A DNA stretch of 64,000 nt from Synechococcus sp. WH 5701 (GTDB taxonomy: Bacteria; Cyanobacteriota; Cyanobacteriia; PCC-6307; Cyanobiaceae), in NCBI RefSeq assembly GCF_000153045.1, contig NZ_CH724159.1, positions 1,067,228 to 1,131,227 on the forward strand. Direction: 5' to 3'. The position numbers and the translations under genes were made by a program. Positions 52,668 through 64,000 of this stretch are shown here, piece by piece. The notes beneath the pieces were generated by a model. The model was given only the letters and a program-made list of their open reading frames with translations, searched no databases and had not been told where the DNA came from. Within the stretch, counting starts at the first letter, position 1; each line of letters starts with the position of its first letter.

Positions 52668-53897
52668 ATGCGCTTGCTGTTCATCCATCAGGCCTTTCCG
52701 GGTCAGTTCCTGCATGCCATCACAGGCCTGTTGGCCCGTGGCCATGAGGTCCATGCGATCGGCGCCGGCGAGGCAGCCTTTGTTCCCGAGGGCTGCCACT
52801 ACCACACTTATGCCGTGGTTCAGGCGCAGCAGCTGCCGGCAGGCCTGTGTGACCCCGGCCTGGAGCTCTGCCTGATCCGAGGCGAGCGGGTGGCCGCCCT
52901 CGCCAGGGCACTGGCCCAGCAGGGCTTCGATCCAGCCGTGATCGTGTTCCACAGCGGCTGGGGGGAAGGCCTCTATCTGCGCGAGATCTGGCCGCAGGCG
53001 CTGCTCATCACCTACCCGGAGCTCTACGGCACCCCCTCCCTGCTGGAAACCAGCGATCCAGATGCTCCTCCCCTCGACATCGGCCGCCGCCAGCTGCTCC
53101 AGCGCAACAACCTCGTCTCCCTGGCCGCCCTGGCGAACGCGGATGTGGCGCTCAGTCCAACCCTCTTCCAGCGCAACACCTTTCCGGCGCCATGGCGCAG
53201 CCGCTTTCAGATCATCCACGAGGGAATCGACACCGAGCGGATCAAGCCCAACCACCAGCAGGTGTTCAGGCTTCCGGGCGGGCGAGTCCTGGGCTCTGCT
53301 GACCTCGTGCTGACCTACGTCAGCCGTTCGCTCGAGCCCCTGCGCGGATTCTGCCGCTTCATGCGCGCCCTGCCGGAGCTGCTGGATCGACACCCCAGCC
53401 TGCAGGTGGTGATCGTGGGCGCGGATGATCCCAGCTACAGCCCCCCCAGCTCCCACCCCGGCGGCTACCGGGGCGCCATGCTCGAAGTGCTCGGTGCCGC
53501 CATCGACCGGGATCGCGTCCATTTCCTCGGACTGCTTCAACGCCAGCAGCTCACCGCCCTGCTTCAGGTGAGCAGCGTGCACGCCTATCTCACCTATCCC
53601 TATACCGTCTCCTGGAGCCTGTTGGAGGCCATGGCCTGCGCGGCCGTCGTGGTTGGCTCCGACACCGAAGCGGTGCGCGATGTGATCCGGCATGGAGCCA
53701 ATGGCCTGCTGGTCCCCCTTGACGACACCGCGGCGATCACGGCAGGCCTCGATGCCGTTCTGCGCGACCCTGCGGCCCACGCCCACCTCGGCCTGGCAGC
53801 CCGTGAAACCGTGCTTCGCCGCTTCGAGCGCCAGCAGAGCGTTGCCATGTTCTGCGACTGGATCAACAGCTTGCTCGTGCAGCGCTCCATTCGCTGA
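52668..53897 (+). CDS. GT4-family glycosyltransferase
   Basis: Protein of 409 residues, GT-B fold. The N-terminus MRLLFIHQAFPGQFLHAITG matches the GT4 subgroup with HQxFPGQF. The C-terminal domain: VSRSLEPLRGFCRFMRALPE, PSLQVVIVGADDPSYSP, RVHFLGLLQRQQLTALLQVS, then VSWSLLEAMACAAVVVGSDT with the EX7E-like region. Complete. The sugar is unknown. Converges on the next gene with a 35-base overlap. Confidence 0.88.
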   Translation: MRLLFIHQAFPGQFLHAITGLLARGHEVHAIGAGEAAFVPEGCHYHTYAVVQAQQLPAGLCDPGLELCLIRGERVAALARALAQQGFDPAVIVFHSGWGEGLYLREIWPQALLITYPELYGTPSLLETSDPDAPPLDIGRRQLLQRNNLVSLAALANADVALSPTLFQRNTFPAPWRSRFQIIHEGIDTERIKPNHQQVFRLPGGRVLGSADLVLTYVSRSLEPLRGFCRFMRALPELLDRHPSLQVVIVGADDPSYSPPSSHPGGYRGAMLEVLGAAIDRDRVHFLGLLQRQQLTALLQVSSVHAYLTYPYTVSWSLLEAMACAAVVVGSDTEAVRDVIRHGANGLLVPLDDTAAITAGLDAVLRDPAAHAHLGLAARETVLRRFERQQSVAMFCDWINSLLVQRSIR

Positions 53898-55197
53898 AGG
53901 CCAGCAGCACCGCGTCGATCGCCCCTCCCCAATCAGCGCTCGCCCGCTGGCGAAACAAGCGAAGGCTGGGGTACCAGGGGCTGTCGTCACGCTCCCGCTG
54001 CCAACGGGGATCAGCACCCCATGGCAGCAGAATCCAGCCCGGGGCTCCCATGGCGCCCACCAGGTGGGCCATGGCCGTATCGACACTGATCACCAGGTCC
54101 AACTCCTGCACCACCCGCGCCGCCCGGCTGAAATCAGTCAGCTCCAACCGCGGAGAGGCCAGATCGAGCCCGAGGGCGGCAGCCAGACCCTGATCCTCAC
54201 CGAACTGGAGATTGATCACCCAGGCCCCTTGCGCCCGCAGGCCCACCACCAGGTTCCACAGCACCTGCGCCGGCAGACTGCGCTTGCGGTATTCCCGCTC
54301 CTTGTAGGGATCCTCGTGGTTGCGGCCCGCCGCCCAGACCAATCCCACCCGCCAGGAATCCCCAGGCGGCGGCGAAGGCAGCAACGACAGCGTGGAATAG
54401 CTCCAGAGAGGAGAGCGCAGATAGGGAGCCTCGGGAATCGGTGGTCCCAGCTCGTGGGGAAGGCTCAGAAGCGATCCATGGGCAAGGGGTTCTGAGGCCT
54501 GGGCCGATCCCAACGACTTGTCCACCACCCGCGGAGGGCGAGGCAGCCAGGCCAGCCCTTCACGCAACAGTTGAATCAGAGACGACTCAACAACCAGAAC
54601 CACTTCCCCACTGCCCTCCCATCGCTGCCGTTGGTGCACGAGCACCGGCACCCAGCGCAGGTACTGAAGAATGTCCCCGAATCCCTGCTCACTCCAGATC
54701 CACACACTCAGCCGGGGATCCAGCTTCGGCAACGCCTCATCGCCCCAGCAGGGAGATGGCAGCCATGGGTTCCATGAGGGCAGAGCCGAGCGGTGCTCCA
54801 TCTCCGCATAGGCGGATCGGTAGTCTTCCAGGCCAATGCGCACCTGGCTGCAAGCCCAGGAGATGACGGGGTCCAGCCCTGGACCACTCTCCCTAGCGCA
54901 GCAGGCTGCACGGTCATAGGCCAGCACCGCCTCCTCGAACCGGTTGAGGTCCTTGAGGCAATTCCCCAGCCCCCGCCAGGCCATGGAGTCGTCGGGGGCC
55001 AACTGAACCGCCTGGCGGTAGCAACCCTCGGCGGCGCCGGCGAGATCAGCCAGCCACAGCACATTGCCGAGGCTGATCTGCAGCCGATCGTTGTCCGGCT
55101 CCAGGACCAATGCCTGGGCGTAAACCTGTGCGGCACCCAACCAGTCGTGGACTTGCTCCAACCCATGGGCCTGAGCCACCAGGGACATGAGGCTCAT
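53863..55197 (-). CDS. TPR protein with heptosyltransferase-like domain
   Basis: Protein of 444 residues. Three TPR units at about 1-115 (AAQVYAQALVLEPDNDRLQI, AAEGCYRQAVQLAPDDSMAW, AVLAYDRAACC) precede a GT-B domain of the GT9/GT41-like kind: RLSVWIWSEQGFGDILQYLR, SLPHELGPPIPEAPYLR, SWRVGLVWAAGRNHEDPYKE, then LDLVISVDTAMAHLVGAMGA and DSPWYPSLRLFRQRASADWG. Such fused TPR-GT proteins are common in cyanobacterial glycan clusters. ATG at 55197 (MSLMSL) preferred to 55212. Bases 55198-55523 hold no gene but include a perfect hairpin (55278-55293) and probably the promoter of the next gene. Confidence 0.82.
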   Translation of the reverse strand: MSLMSLVAQAHGLEQVHDWLGAAQVYAQALVLEPDNDRLQISLGNVLWLADLAGAAEGCYRQAVQLAPDDSMAWRGLGNCLKDLNRFEEAVLAYDRAACCARESGPGLDPVISWACSQVRIGLEDYRSAYAEMEHRSALPSWNPWLPSPCWGDEALPKLDPRLSVWIWSEQGFGDILQYLRWVPVLVHQRQRWEGSGEVVLVVESSLIQLLREGLAWLPRPPRVVDKSLGSAQASEPLAHGSLLSLPHELGPPIPEAPYLRSPLWSYSTLSLLPSPPPGDSWRVGLVWAAGRNHEDPYKEREYRKRSLPAQVLWNLVVGLRAQGAWVINLQFGEDQGLAAALGLDLASPRLELTDFSRAARVVQELDLVISVDTAMAHLVGAMGAPGWILLPWGADPRWQRERDDSPWYPSLRLFRQRASADWGGAIDAVLLAFSEWSAARASC

Positions 55198-55523
55198 GGC
55201 AGCACCTTCCACATCCCTTGATCCTGCATGACCCTCCCCCTCACCGCACGACTCGGCCTACCACTGGACAACTTCAGGAGTCTCACAAGACTCAAGGCTG
55301 CTGATGTGAGTTTCACTACCATGAAGCTTGAGATATCCAAAATCCATGACAGGAGGCAAAGGCCTTGTGCCGCAGTGGTTTTGGGGGTGAAAGTGTAGTC
55401 CTTAACACTTCATCCCGTATGCGCGCGGCCATTGGCTCGTTCACATTGAACAATTCTTAAGGACAAACCTTCATTGGGCTGATATGGTCTGTCCATCCAG
55501 CCGGGTATCCCTAAGAACCGCCC

Positions 55524-55847
55524 ATGACCACGCCAATCGGTTCAACTTTTACCGACCTACAAATCACTTTTCAAGCAACCACTTACCAGGGGCCTCCCCA
55601 GGACTTTGTCTCTGTATCTCTAGGCACCAACTTCACGAGCACTGGGTCTGGTGGTACTTTTGTAGCCTCCAGCACTTCGAATGCCGTTGTCTTCGGCTCC
55701 AGCCTTCCTCCGAGCACTACTCTCCCTGCACTGGCCAACCTCGTTCTCTCACCGCTTCCTTCTCAAATCAACGCCCTCTATTCCTTCAGCAACCAACTTC
55801 AGATCGGATCCTCCCCGGTCAATCTGTTCCCGCCCTCTACTCCCTGA
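55524..55847 (+). CDS. Small glycine/serine-rich protein
   Basis: Protein of 107 residues rich in Thr, Ser, Pro and aliphatic residues: MTTPIGSTFTDLQITFQATT, QDFVSVSLGTNFTSTGSGGT. No signal peptide, Cys or charged clusters. No family recognised; the composition would fit a surface or exported protein. It stands alone with a strong terminator after it, which supports a real transcript. Confidence 0.5.
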   Translation: MTTPIGSTFTDLQITFQATTYQGPPQDFVSVSLGTNFTSTGSGGTFVASSTSNAVVFGSSLPPSTTLPALANLVLSPLPSQINALYSFSNQLQIGSSPVNLFPPSTP

Positions 55848-55892
55848 TTTCTTCAGACCACTTCAGGCTAATACCTGGCTCGTTTGCTCAAG

Positions 55893-55929
55893 TTCCCCCC
55901 AGGCCTTTGGCCCGGGGGGAATTTTTTTT
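55893..55929. terminator. Strong bidirectional terminator
   Basis: Stem TTCCCCCC-A-GGCC / GGCC-C-GGGGGGAA with a three-base loop followed by eight T on the plus strand. It lies between the plus-strand gene ending at 55847 and clpB ending at 55956 on the minus strand, so it may serve both. Confidence 0.88.
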
Positions 55930-55955
55930 GATTGGATCTGCGATCCGCCAATGGC

Positions 55956-58583
<2,628 letters not shown>

Positions 58584-58714
58584 GGATGATCTCCTCATGG
58601 GTGTTCGTTGCTGAAAGGCTATGAACGACCCGATGGCCAGCACAGGATGGGTAGGCCGAAACAATTGGCGAATCAACCGAACGGCGGCTCAGACCGGTCC
58701 GTAACGTCAAGCCC

Positions 58715-59206
58715 ATGCCGCGCCGTTACCCGATGCCCAGGACCCGTTCTCTCGCGACGCTCGCAGCCCTTGTCCTGCTGTCAGCGGGCCTGGCCCCCGG
58801 CGCTGCGGCCGCCAGCTGCACCTACCTGCCGGCCGTGGGGGGAGGCAACAGCGTCAGCAAGACGATCCAGTTGAACGGCCCCCTGGTGTTTCCCTTCGGC
58901 CGCACCAACTTCAACACCGACTTCAGCGTGAATCGGGCCTTCTCCAGTTACAAAGTGAACTTCAAGTCCACCTCCACCGAGCGGGGCCCCTACCCCATCC
59001 AGGCCTACCTCAAGTTCAGTGATGGCACCAACCTGCAGGTGGTGAACGAAACCCTCGACGCCCAGCCCGGCCAGTTCCGCCAGTTCGGCCCCTTCTACCC
59101 ACCCGCGGGCAAGCTGGTGACCCAGGTGAACGTGAAGGTGGGCTCGGGCTACAACGCCAACGCCACCGGTTTCAGCTACACGATCTCGGTGTTCGGCTGC
59201 CGCTGA
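58715..59206 (+). CDS. Secreted hypothetical protein
   Basis: Protein of 163 residues with a signal peptide (MPRTRSLATLAALVLLSAGL ... AAAA) cleaved near residue 32. The mature part is a small beta-rich domain with two Cys, one near each end (SCTYLPAVGGGNS and SVFGCR), which could form a disulfide. No family recognised. The start may be 58715 or the ATG at 58733. Divergent from clpB. Confidence 0.65.
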   Translation: MPRRYPMPRTRSLATLAALVLLSAGLAPGAAAASCTYLPAVGGGNSVSKTIQLNGPLVFPFGRTNFNTDFSVNRAFSSYKVNFKSTSTERGPYPIQAYLKFSDGTNLQVVNETLDAQPGQFRQFGPFYPPAGKLVTQVNVKVGSGYNANATGFSYTISVFGCR

Positions 59207-59232
59207 GGAAGCGGGCGCAAAGCAGGCCAGGT

Positions 59233-59541
59233 TCAGAGGTCCAGGCTCGGCAGCGCCCGTGGGCAGAGCTTGAGCGGGCAGCCATCGGCGCTGTACAGGG
59301 CATCCGCCGCCGACAGGCAACCGCCGGCGTTTTTGCGCGGCACCTGCCGTGGCTGGATCCTCAGCGGTTGCAGCACCGAGTCTTTCAGGGGGACCAGCAG
59401 CGGGCAGGAGGCCCCAGGCACCCAGGGCGCGCTGGACAGGGGTGGTACTGCCAGGGGCTGCTGGGCCAGGGCGGAAACGGGAGCGCCGAGCATCAGGGGG
59501 AGCGCCGCCAGGAGTGAACGCATCAACACTGGAGTTGCCAT
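59233..59541 (-). CDS. Small secreted Cys-containing protein
   Basis: Protein of 102 residues with a signal peptide (MRSLLAALPLMLGAPVSALA) and four Cys in the mature part (GASCPLLVP, GGCLSAADALYSADGCPLKL, CPRALP). The pattern suggests two disulfides in the periplasm. The start is either the ATG at 59541 or at 59523. No family recognised. Confidence 0.6.
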   Translation of the reverse strand: MATPVLMRSLLAALPLMLGAPVSALAQQPLAVPPLSSAPWVPGASCPLLVPLKDSVLQPLRIQPRQVPRKNAGGCLSAADALYSADGCPLKLCPRALPSLDL

Positions 59542-59577
59542 GATGACGCCGCGTCAGGCCACGGGCCCAGGGTAGGG

Positions 59578-59784
59578 ATGAGCAACGAGGAGAGGGAAGA
59601 TCTGGTGGGGCGACTGGCGCAGGAATCCCGCGACTTCGAGGGCACCAGCAAGGATCCTGAGCGCAATTGCTGGCTGGTGGTGCACCGCCATGCCCATGGG
59701 GTGCTGCCCAGCGAATACGACATCCGCGACGTGCCCGAAGATCTTTACCTCGAGGTGCTCGCCAGGCGCCGAGAGCTCAGCTGA
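59578..59784 (+). CDS. Small acidic conserved hypothetical protein
   Basis: Protein of 68 residues: MSNEEREDLVGRLAQESRDF, then KDPERNCWLVVHRHAHGVLP. Highly charged and soluble. No domain recognised. Its last 40 bases overlap the convergent gene ending at 59745. Confidence 0.55.
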   Translation: MSNEEREDLVGRLAQESRDFEGTSKDPERNCWLVVHRHAHGVLPSEYDIRDVPEDLYLEVLARRRELS

Positions 59785-60056
59785 GGCTTTCGTCCGGTCA
59801 CGGAACCCATCAGATCGGCCACAGGCTCGATCCTGGACCGGGTCAGGAACCGAGCGGCCTCCTCAGCGGAACAGGCCTGCTCCAGATCGGCCCAGTCGAT
59901 GGCATAGCCCAGGGCCCTGGCTCGCTCGATCAGCTGCCCCCATGGCTGATGGCCCCTGTCGGTGCTCCACTGCTGGGCACCCTGCCGCAGCAAGGCCCTG
60001 AGGTTCGGCTGCTGCTCGGCATCGACCACCAGCCGTCGCAGTTGCTCCAGAGACAT
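59745..60056 (-). CDS. Nif11-like domain protein
   Basis: Protein of 103 residues. MSLEQLRRLVVDAEQQPNLR, then LRQGAQQWSTDR, ARALGYAIDWADLEQACSAE resembles the Nif11 (N2-fixation/leader peptide) domain, a helical module of cyanobacteria also used as leader of modified peptides. No Gly-Gly cleavage site follows and no peptide-modifying enzyme is nearby, so a leader role is not supported. ATG at 60056 chosen by the MSLEQL start. Confidence 0.55.
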   Translation of the reverse strand: MSLEQLRRLVVDAEQQPNLRALLRQGAQQWSTDRGHQPWGQLIERARALGYAIDWADLEQACSAEEAARFLTRSRIEPVADLMGSVTGRKPQLSSRRLASTSR

Positions 60057-60126
60057 CTCAGCCGCTCCATCGGGCCTGCCCACCATCGCGCCGCAGCCAT
60101 GGACAGCACAGCCTCGTGACACAAAG

Positions 60127-60156
60127 ACAAAAAAACCACCCCTGAGGCAGGGGTGG
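60127..60156 (-). terminator. Terminator of petJ
   Basis: On the minus strand CCACCCCTG, a three-base loop, CAGGGGTGG, then a run of T (60127-60135 on the plus strand are mostly A). It lies 63 bases past the petJ stop. Confidence 0.85.
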
Positions 60157-60218
60157 AGAAGTGAAGGCGTAGACGCCGATCAGCTGAGACCAGAGGAGCA
60201 GGTACTGGTGACTCTGGA

Positions 60219-60560
60219 TCAGGCCCAGCCCTTGGCAGCCATTTCCTCGACGTAGGCGGACACATCGGCGATGTCAGTTTCGGTCAGCTTGCCGAGAAAG
60301 GCCGGCATGGCGTTCTTGCCAACGGTGACCTGAGCGGCGATGGCTGCCTCATGGTCGCTGCTGTAGTTGGCCAGGTAGGCCGTCAGGGCATCAGCCTTGA
60401 GGGTGCGCTCGGCGTTCACCACATTGCCGCCACCCATGTGGCAAGCGGCGCAGTTGGCGGAGAAGATCTGGCCGCCGTGGGCAGCGTCGGCGGCAAAACT
60501 GGGAGCGGCTCCCAGCAGCAGTGCCAGGCAGACGGCGAAGAATGAAAGCAGGCGACGCAT
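60219..60560 (-). CDS. petJ: Cytochrome c6
   Basis: Protein of 113 residues: a signal peptide (MRRLLSFFAVCLALLLGAAP ... SFA) followed by a class I c-type cytochrome with the heme site CAACH, and KNAMPAF with the axial Met. It carries electrons from cytochrome b6f to photosystem I in the thylakoid lumen, as a substitute for plastocyanin when copper is low. The start could be 60587 (nine more residues). Same strand as petE, 113 bases downstream of it. Confidence 0.95.
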   Translation of the reverse strand: MRRLLSFFAVCLALLLGAAPSFAADAAHGGQIFSANCAACHMGGGNVVNAERTLKADALTAYLANYSSDHEAAIAAQVTVGKNAMPAFLGKLTETDIADVSAYVEEMAAKGWA

Positions 60561-60673
60561 CAGGGAGGCGAGCAATGGAGCGGGCAACCCGTCAAAAATA
60601 GAGTCCCGCCACCGGAAGAGAGCCGGCGGCGGGAGCGGATCGAAACAATGTCGTTACTGAGCCCCAGCGGGGT

Positions 60674-61066
60674 TCACTCGACGATCACCTTGCCGACCAT
60701 GCCGGCACCGCGGTGGGGCTCGCACCAGTAGTCGTAGGTACCGGCCTGATCGAAGGTTTCATCCCAGCTTTCCCCGGGGGCGAAGGCCAGGGTGGTGTGG
60801 CTGAGCTCCTCATGGCCATCGAAGACGGCGTTGTGGGGGGCCAGCTTGTTGTTGACGAAGTGGACCGTATCGCCCTTGCTGATCGTGATCTCGCTGGGCT
60901 CGAAGGCGAGCATGCCGGCGTCGGTGCCGAGCTTCACTTCAACGGTGGCAGCCTCAGCCGGCTGCACGGAGCTGACGCTCACCAGGACCAGCAGCGCTCC
61001 GAGCAGAGCAGAAGCGGCAACAGCCCGGAAGAGGCGAGCCGCGGAAGCCATCAGACCCTGAACCAT
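60674..61066 (-). CDS. petE: Plastocyanin
   Basis: Protein of 130 residues: a signal peptide ([20 protein letters not shown] ... AEA), then the cupredoxin fold [20 protein letters not shown] with copper ligands in APHNAVFDG (His), [11 protein letters not shown] (Cys, His, Met). It shuttles electrons from cytochrome b6f to photosystem I in the lumen. The ATG at 61066 gives a normal transit peptide; the frame upstream is antisense to the next gene. Confidence 0.97.
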   Translation of the reverse strand: MVQGLMASAARLFRAVAASALLGALLVLVSVSSVQPAEAATVEVKLGTDAGMLAFEPSEITISKGDTVHFVNNKLAPHNAVFDGHEELSHTTLAFAPGESWDETFDQAGTYDYWCEPHRGAGMVGKVIVE

Positions 61067-61103
61067 CTTGTATTCCTGACACTGAGGGCAGTGTATGACG
61101 TCT

Positions 61104-62114
61104 TCAGATCCTTCCGCGGTGAGGCAGCCCCGCCAGCTCGAACACCGCCTCCAGGCTGGGGGCATGGCTCACCAGATCGAAGCGCTCCGGCGGGCTCACC
61201 GGGTCGTGGATGAAGTGGCGCTGGCGGATGCTGAAGCGATCCCAGGCATTCACCTCGATCGGCAGCACCCGGATCAGGGCTTCGATCCACCAGCCGTTCA
61301 GCGCCAGCCCGAAAGGCGGCCGCCAGCTGCGGCGCCAGCGGCAGAGGCGGCTCACGGTGTCGTCGACGGTGACGGCAGGCTGACCCAGCACGAGCCGGCG
61401 CAGCGGCCCCTGATTCGGCTCCGGATTGGGCTGGTGGGGGTTCAGGGCGAGATGGGAGCAGACCAGGGCGATGTCAGCGGCATGGATGAAATGGAAGCTG
61501 GCCTCGGCCCGCAGCCACTTCGCCAGCCACAGCCAACGCACCGCTTCCTTGAGGCCGGCCGTGAGGTAGCTGGTGGGGTGGGGATCGCCAGGACCCACCG
61601 AGCCACCGAACACGAGCGTGGGAAAGACGGCGACGATCCGCTCGGCCAGGGGATGGCGCTCCAGCTGCTGCAGGCAGAGGGCCTTGGTCTGGATGTACTC
61701 GGTGCCGTAGGCCTCCGCTTCCGGCAGCAGCTGCAACTGCTGGTCAAGGATGCTGGCGGTGGAGAAATAGATGATCTGCTCCAGACGCTCGGGATCGAGC
61801 CGGCCCAGCAGCTCTTTCACAGCCACCACATTCACCTGATGGGCCCGCTCGGGGTCGCCCCAGGCTGTGGCGGTGTGAATCACCCGGGTGGCCGAGGCGA
61901 TCGCAGCGGCATGGGGTGCCTGATCGCGCAGGTCCCCCACCAGCAGGGTGATGCGCGGATGCTGCCGGGGCACGGCCGTCAGCTTGGCGGGATCCCTCAG
62001 CCAGAGCAGCAGCTCGGCATCGGAGTTGCCCAGCAGCTGCTCGGCGATGGCCTGGCCGACGCAACCGCTCGCTCCCGTGATCAGAACCCGGGCGGGTCCG
62101 TTGGCGCTGCTCAA
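61104..62114 (-). CDS. NAD-dependent epimerase/dehydratase family protein
   Basis: Protein of 336 residues, extended [23 protein letters not shown] (Gly-rich NAD loop), [19 protein letters not shown], and [10 protein letters not shown] with the YxxxK pair (Tyr, Lys). Substrate unknown; SDRs of this type next to hemE are common in picocyanobacteria (recollection). Its ATG overlaps the hemE stop by four bases, so they form an operon. Confidence 0.8.
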   Translation of the reverse strand: MSSANGPARVLITGASGCVGQAIAEQLLGNSDAELLLWLRDPAKLTAVPRQHPRITLLVGDLRDQAPHAAAIASATRVIHTATAWGDPERAHQVNVVAVKELLGRLDPERLEQIIYFSTASILDQQLQLLPEAEAYGTEYIQTKALCLQQLERHPLAERIVAVFPTLVFGGSVGPGDPHPTSYLTAGLKEAVRWLWLAKWLRAEASFHFIHAADIALVCSHLALNPHQPNPEPNQGPLRRLVLGQPAVTVDDTVSRLCRWRRSWRPPFGLALNGWWIEALIRVLPIEVNAWDRFSIRQRHFIHDPVSPPERFDLVSHAPSLEAVFELAGLPHRGRI

Positions 62115-63169
62115 ACGGCTGCCCCCAGCAGCTCGTTCACCGACTTGCCGGCCTCGAAGAACACCCGGGCGTTCTCTTCGGGCGTGCCCGGCAGGATGCC
62201 GTGGCCGAGGTTGAGGATGTGGCGGCGGCCTCGGGCCTTGAGCACGGTGTCGACGATGCGTGCCCTGATCGCTTCCGGCGTGCCGAAGAGCAGACCTGGA
62301 TCCACATTGCCCTGCACACCGAGGTGCTGCGGCAAGCGGGCGCAGCCATCGGCCATGTCAACGGTCCAGTCGAGCGAGATGAAATCGACACCGGTGGTGG
62401 CCATCCGCTCCAGCACACCGGCGCTGCCGGAGATGTAGAGAATCAGGGGGGTATCGGGGTGCTTCGCCTTGACCTGATCCACCACCCGTTTCTGATAAGG
62501 AGCGGCGAACACGTCGAAGTCGATCGGGCTGAGCTGACCGGCCCAGGAATCGAACAGCTGCACCACCTGGGCGCCGCTCTCGATCTGATAGCTCACGTAG
62601 GCGGCGATTGAATCAGCCAACAGGCCCAGAAGGCGGTGCAGCAGCGCCGGCTCCTGGAAGGCCATGGCCTTGATCACGGCGTAGTTCTTGCTGCTCCTGC
62701 CCTCCACCGCATAGGCGGCCAGGGTCCAGGGGGCCCCCACGAAGCCCAGCACCGCCGCCCCGTTGCCCACGCTCTGTCGCAGCCGGCCCAGCACCTCGCC
62801 GACGAACGGAAGTGAGGCCGCCGGCTCCAGGGGCCTCAGCGCTTCCACCTGGGCAAGGGTGCGAATCGGCGGGTCGATGATCGGTCCCTTGCTCTCGATG
62901 ATGTCGAAATCGATCCCCATCCCCGGCAGGGGCGTGAGGATGTCGGAGAAGAGAATCACCCCATCGGGTTGAAAGGCCCGGTACGGCTGCATCGAAATCT
63001 CATAGGAGAGATCGGGCTGCTCCGAGCGTTCCCGGAAGCCGGGATGGCGGTCGCGCAGGTCGCGGTAGACCTTCATGTAGCGCCCGGCCTGGCGCATCAT
63101 CCAGACCGGTGGCCGCTCCACCTGCTCACCTCGGGCGGCGCGCAGCAGCAGGGGGAGCGAGTCGGCCAT
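62111..63169 (-). CDS. hemE: Uroporphyrinogen decarboxylase
   Basis: Protein of 352 residues, the usual length. It decarboxylates uroporphyrinogen III to coproporphyrinogen III in heme and chlorophyll synthesis. Motifs: [13 protein letters not shown] (family signature), [14 protein letters not shown] with the catalytic Asp, [16 protein letters not shown], and GNVDPGLL. Complete. The ATG is at 63169. Confidence 0.97.
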   Translation of the reverse strand: MADSLPLLLRAARGEQVERPPVWMMRQAGRYMKVYRDLRDRHPGFRERSEQPDLSYEISMQPYRAFQPDGVILFSDILTPLPGMGIDFDIIESKGPIIDPPIRTLAQVEALRPLEPAASLPFVGEVLGRLRQSVGNGAAVLGFVGAPWTLAAYAVEGRSSKNYAVIKAMAFQEPALLHRLLGLLADSIAAYVSYQIESGAQVVQLFDSWAGQLSPIDFDVFAAPYQKRVVDQVKAKHPDTPLILYISGSAGVLERMATTGVDFISLDWTVDMADGCARLPQHLGVQGNVDPGLLFGTPEAIRARIVDTVLKARGRRHILNLGHGILPGTPEENARVFFEAGKSVNELLGAAV

Positions 63170-63195
63170 GGGTGAAAGGAATGCCAGGGGCGAAC

Positions 63196-64000
63196 CTACC
63201 CGAGCGCACCACCTGTTTCGGCGGCTTCGTCACAGAGGGCCTGGCTGCGTACCGGGTCGCGCTGCAGCACCAGCACGCTCAGGGGCGGCAGGCAGAGGTC
63301 GAGCGACTGGCTGTAGCCATGGAGCGCCCACTCCTCGGTGAATTTCCCTCCCAGATTGCCGAGGTTGCTGCCGCCGTAGCGGCTGCTGTCGGTGTTGAAG
63401 GCTTCGGCGTAGTAGCCCTCCATCGGCACCCCGACCCGGTAATGGGAGTGGCTCTGGGGCGTGAAGTTGGCCACCACCACCACCCAGCGGCCCGTGAGGC
63501 TCTCCCGGCGCATGAAGCTGATCACCGAATGGCGGCTGTCGCTGCAGTCGATCCACTGGAAGCCGTAGTGGTCGAAATCCTCCCTCCAGAGGGCCGGCTC
63601 CTCGCGGTAGTAGCGGTTGAGGTCGTCGACCAGGTTGCGCAGACCCTGATGGGCCTCGAACTGCAGGAGGTCCCACTGCAGGTCGCCCCAGACATTCCAT
63701 TCGGAGCGCTGGCCGAACTCCATGCCCATGAAGATGGTCTTCTTGCCCGGGTGGGTCCACATGTAGGCGAGCAGGGCGCGCACATTGGCGAACTTGTGCC
63801 AGTCGTCGCCCGGCATCTTGTGCAACAGGTTGCTCTTACCATGCACCACTTCATCGTGGCTGAGAGCCAGCATGAAGTTCTCGGTGTAGTGGTACATGAT
63901 CGAGAATGTGACATTGTTCTGGTGGAACTGCCGGAACCAGGGATCCAGCTCGAAGTAATCGAGCATGTCGTGCATCCAGCCCATGTTCCACTTGAGGTTG
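63196..64000 (-). CDS. glgB: 1,4-alpha-glucan branching enzyme (partial)
   Basis: The C-terminal 268 codons; the 5' part is beyond the window. It holds the end of the GH13 catalytic domain ([20 protein letters not shown] with the conserved His-Asp-Glu, [13 protein letters not shown]) and the C-terminal beta domain ([20 protein letters not shown]). It makes alpha-1,6 branches in glycogen. It lies 26 bases upstream of hemE on the same strand. Confidence 0.95.
   Translation of the reverse strand, partial: NLKWNMGWMHDMLDYFELDPWFRQFHQNNVTFSIMYHYTENFMLALSHDEVVHGKSNLLHKMPGDDWHKFANVRALLAYMWTHPGKKTIFMGMEFGQRSEWNVWGDLQWDLLQFEAHQGLRNLVDDLNRYYREEPALWREDFDHYGFQWIDCSDSRHSVISFMRRESLTGRWVVVVANFTPQSHSHYRVGVPMEGYYAEAFNTDSSRYGGSNLGNLGGKFTEEWALHGYSQSLDLCLPPLSVLVLQRDPVRSQALCDEAAETGGALG

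Noticed and set aside
52584-54086. Minus-strand open frame of 500 codons
   Set aside because: Antisense to the GT4 gene at 52668-53897, which has clear fold motifs.

Overview
The window looks like a chromosomal segment of a picocyanobacterium of the Synechococcus/Cyanobium type. Both ends carry genes expected of a GC-rich oxygenic phototroph: plastocyanin next to cytochrome c6, uroporphyrinogen decarboxylase, a glycogen branching enzyme and ClpB, with many short conserved or secreted proteins. No tRNA, rRNA or CRISPR array was recognised. The genus is an inference from gene content; no marker gene settles it.

Layout. About 1-2.7 kb is core-like (hypothetical, TPR, secreted protein, exonuclease III gene xth). 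From 2.7 to 9.2 kb lie stacked, decaying island fragments. The 3' end of xth recurs at about 4.14-4.29 and 7.2-7.8 kb, each copy with its own acidic C-terminal tail and each followed by a paralogous small membrane protein. Between the copies are a decayed glycosyltransferase, a DUF6165 gene, a frameshifted rfbC, a gmd/fcl deletion remnant and an intact MntA-HepT toxin-antitoxin pair. From 9.3 to 12.4 kb are three candidate secreted proteins: one with RTX-like repeats and two Hint-domain paralogues. From 12.4 to 16.0 kb is an intact dTDP-L-rhamnose operon (rfbADBC). From 16 to 24 kb are a membrane protein, a glycosyltransferase remnant, an SLC13 permease and a cluster of toxin-antitoxin loci, two of which keep the antitoxin but have a truncated toxin.

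From 24 to 55 kb is a large surface-glycan and secretion region: a TPR-glycosyltransferase, an AT-rich block with ISAs1 and IS481 fragments, an intact IS5-type element inside a sulfotransferase gene, several GT2 and GT4 enzymes, a methyltransferase, a WcbI-like protein and two large paralogous proteins of unknown function. It ends in a tightly overlapping operon: glycosyltransferase (frameshifted), PpiC isomerase, type I secretion ABC transporter, HlyD adaptor and a small membrane protein. From 55.5 to 64 kb the window returns to core genes: a short glycine/serine-rich ORF, clpB, secreted proteins, a Nif11-like protein, petJ, petE, an SDR protein, hemE and glgB (cut by the window end).

How the genes fit together (inference): sugar nucleotide supply (rhamnose, formerly fucose), many glycosyltransferases, a sulfotransferase and a WcbI-like transferase would build or decorate a surface polysaccharide or glycosylated surface protein. 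The type I system could export the RTX-like and Hint proteins. The stacked remnants, insertion sequences and orphan antitoxins show a region that turns over quickly, apparently anchored at xth.
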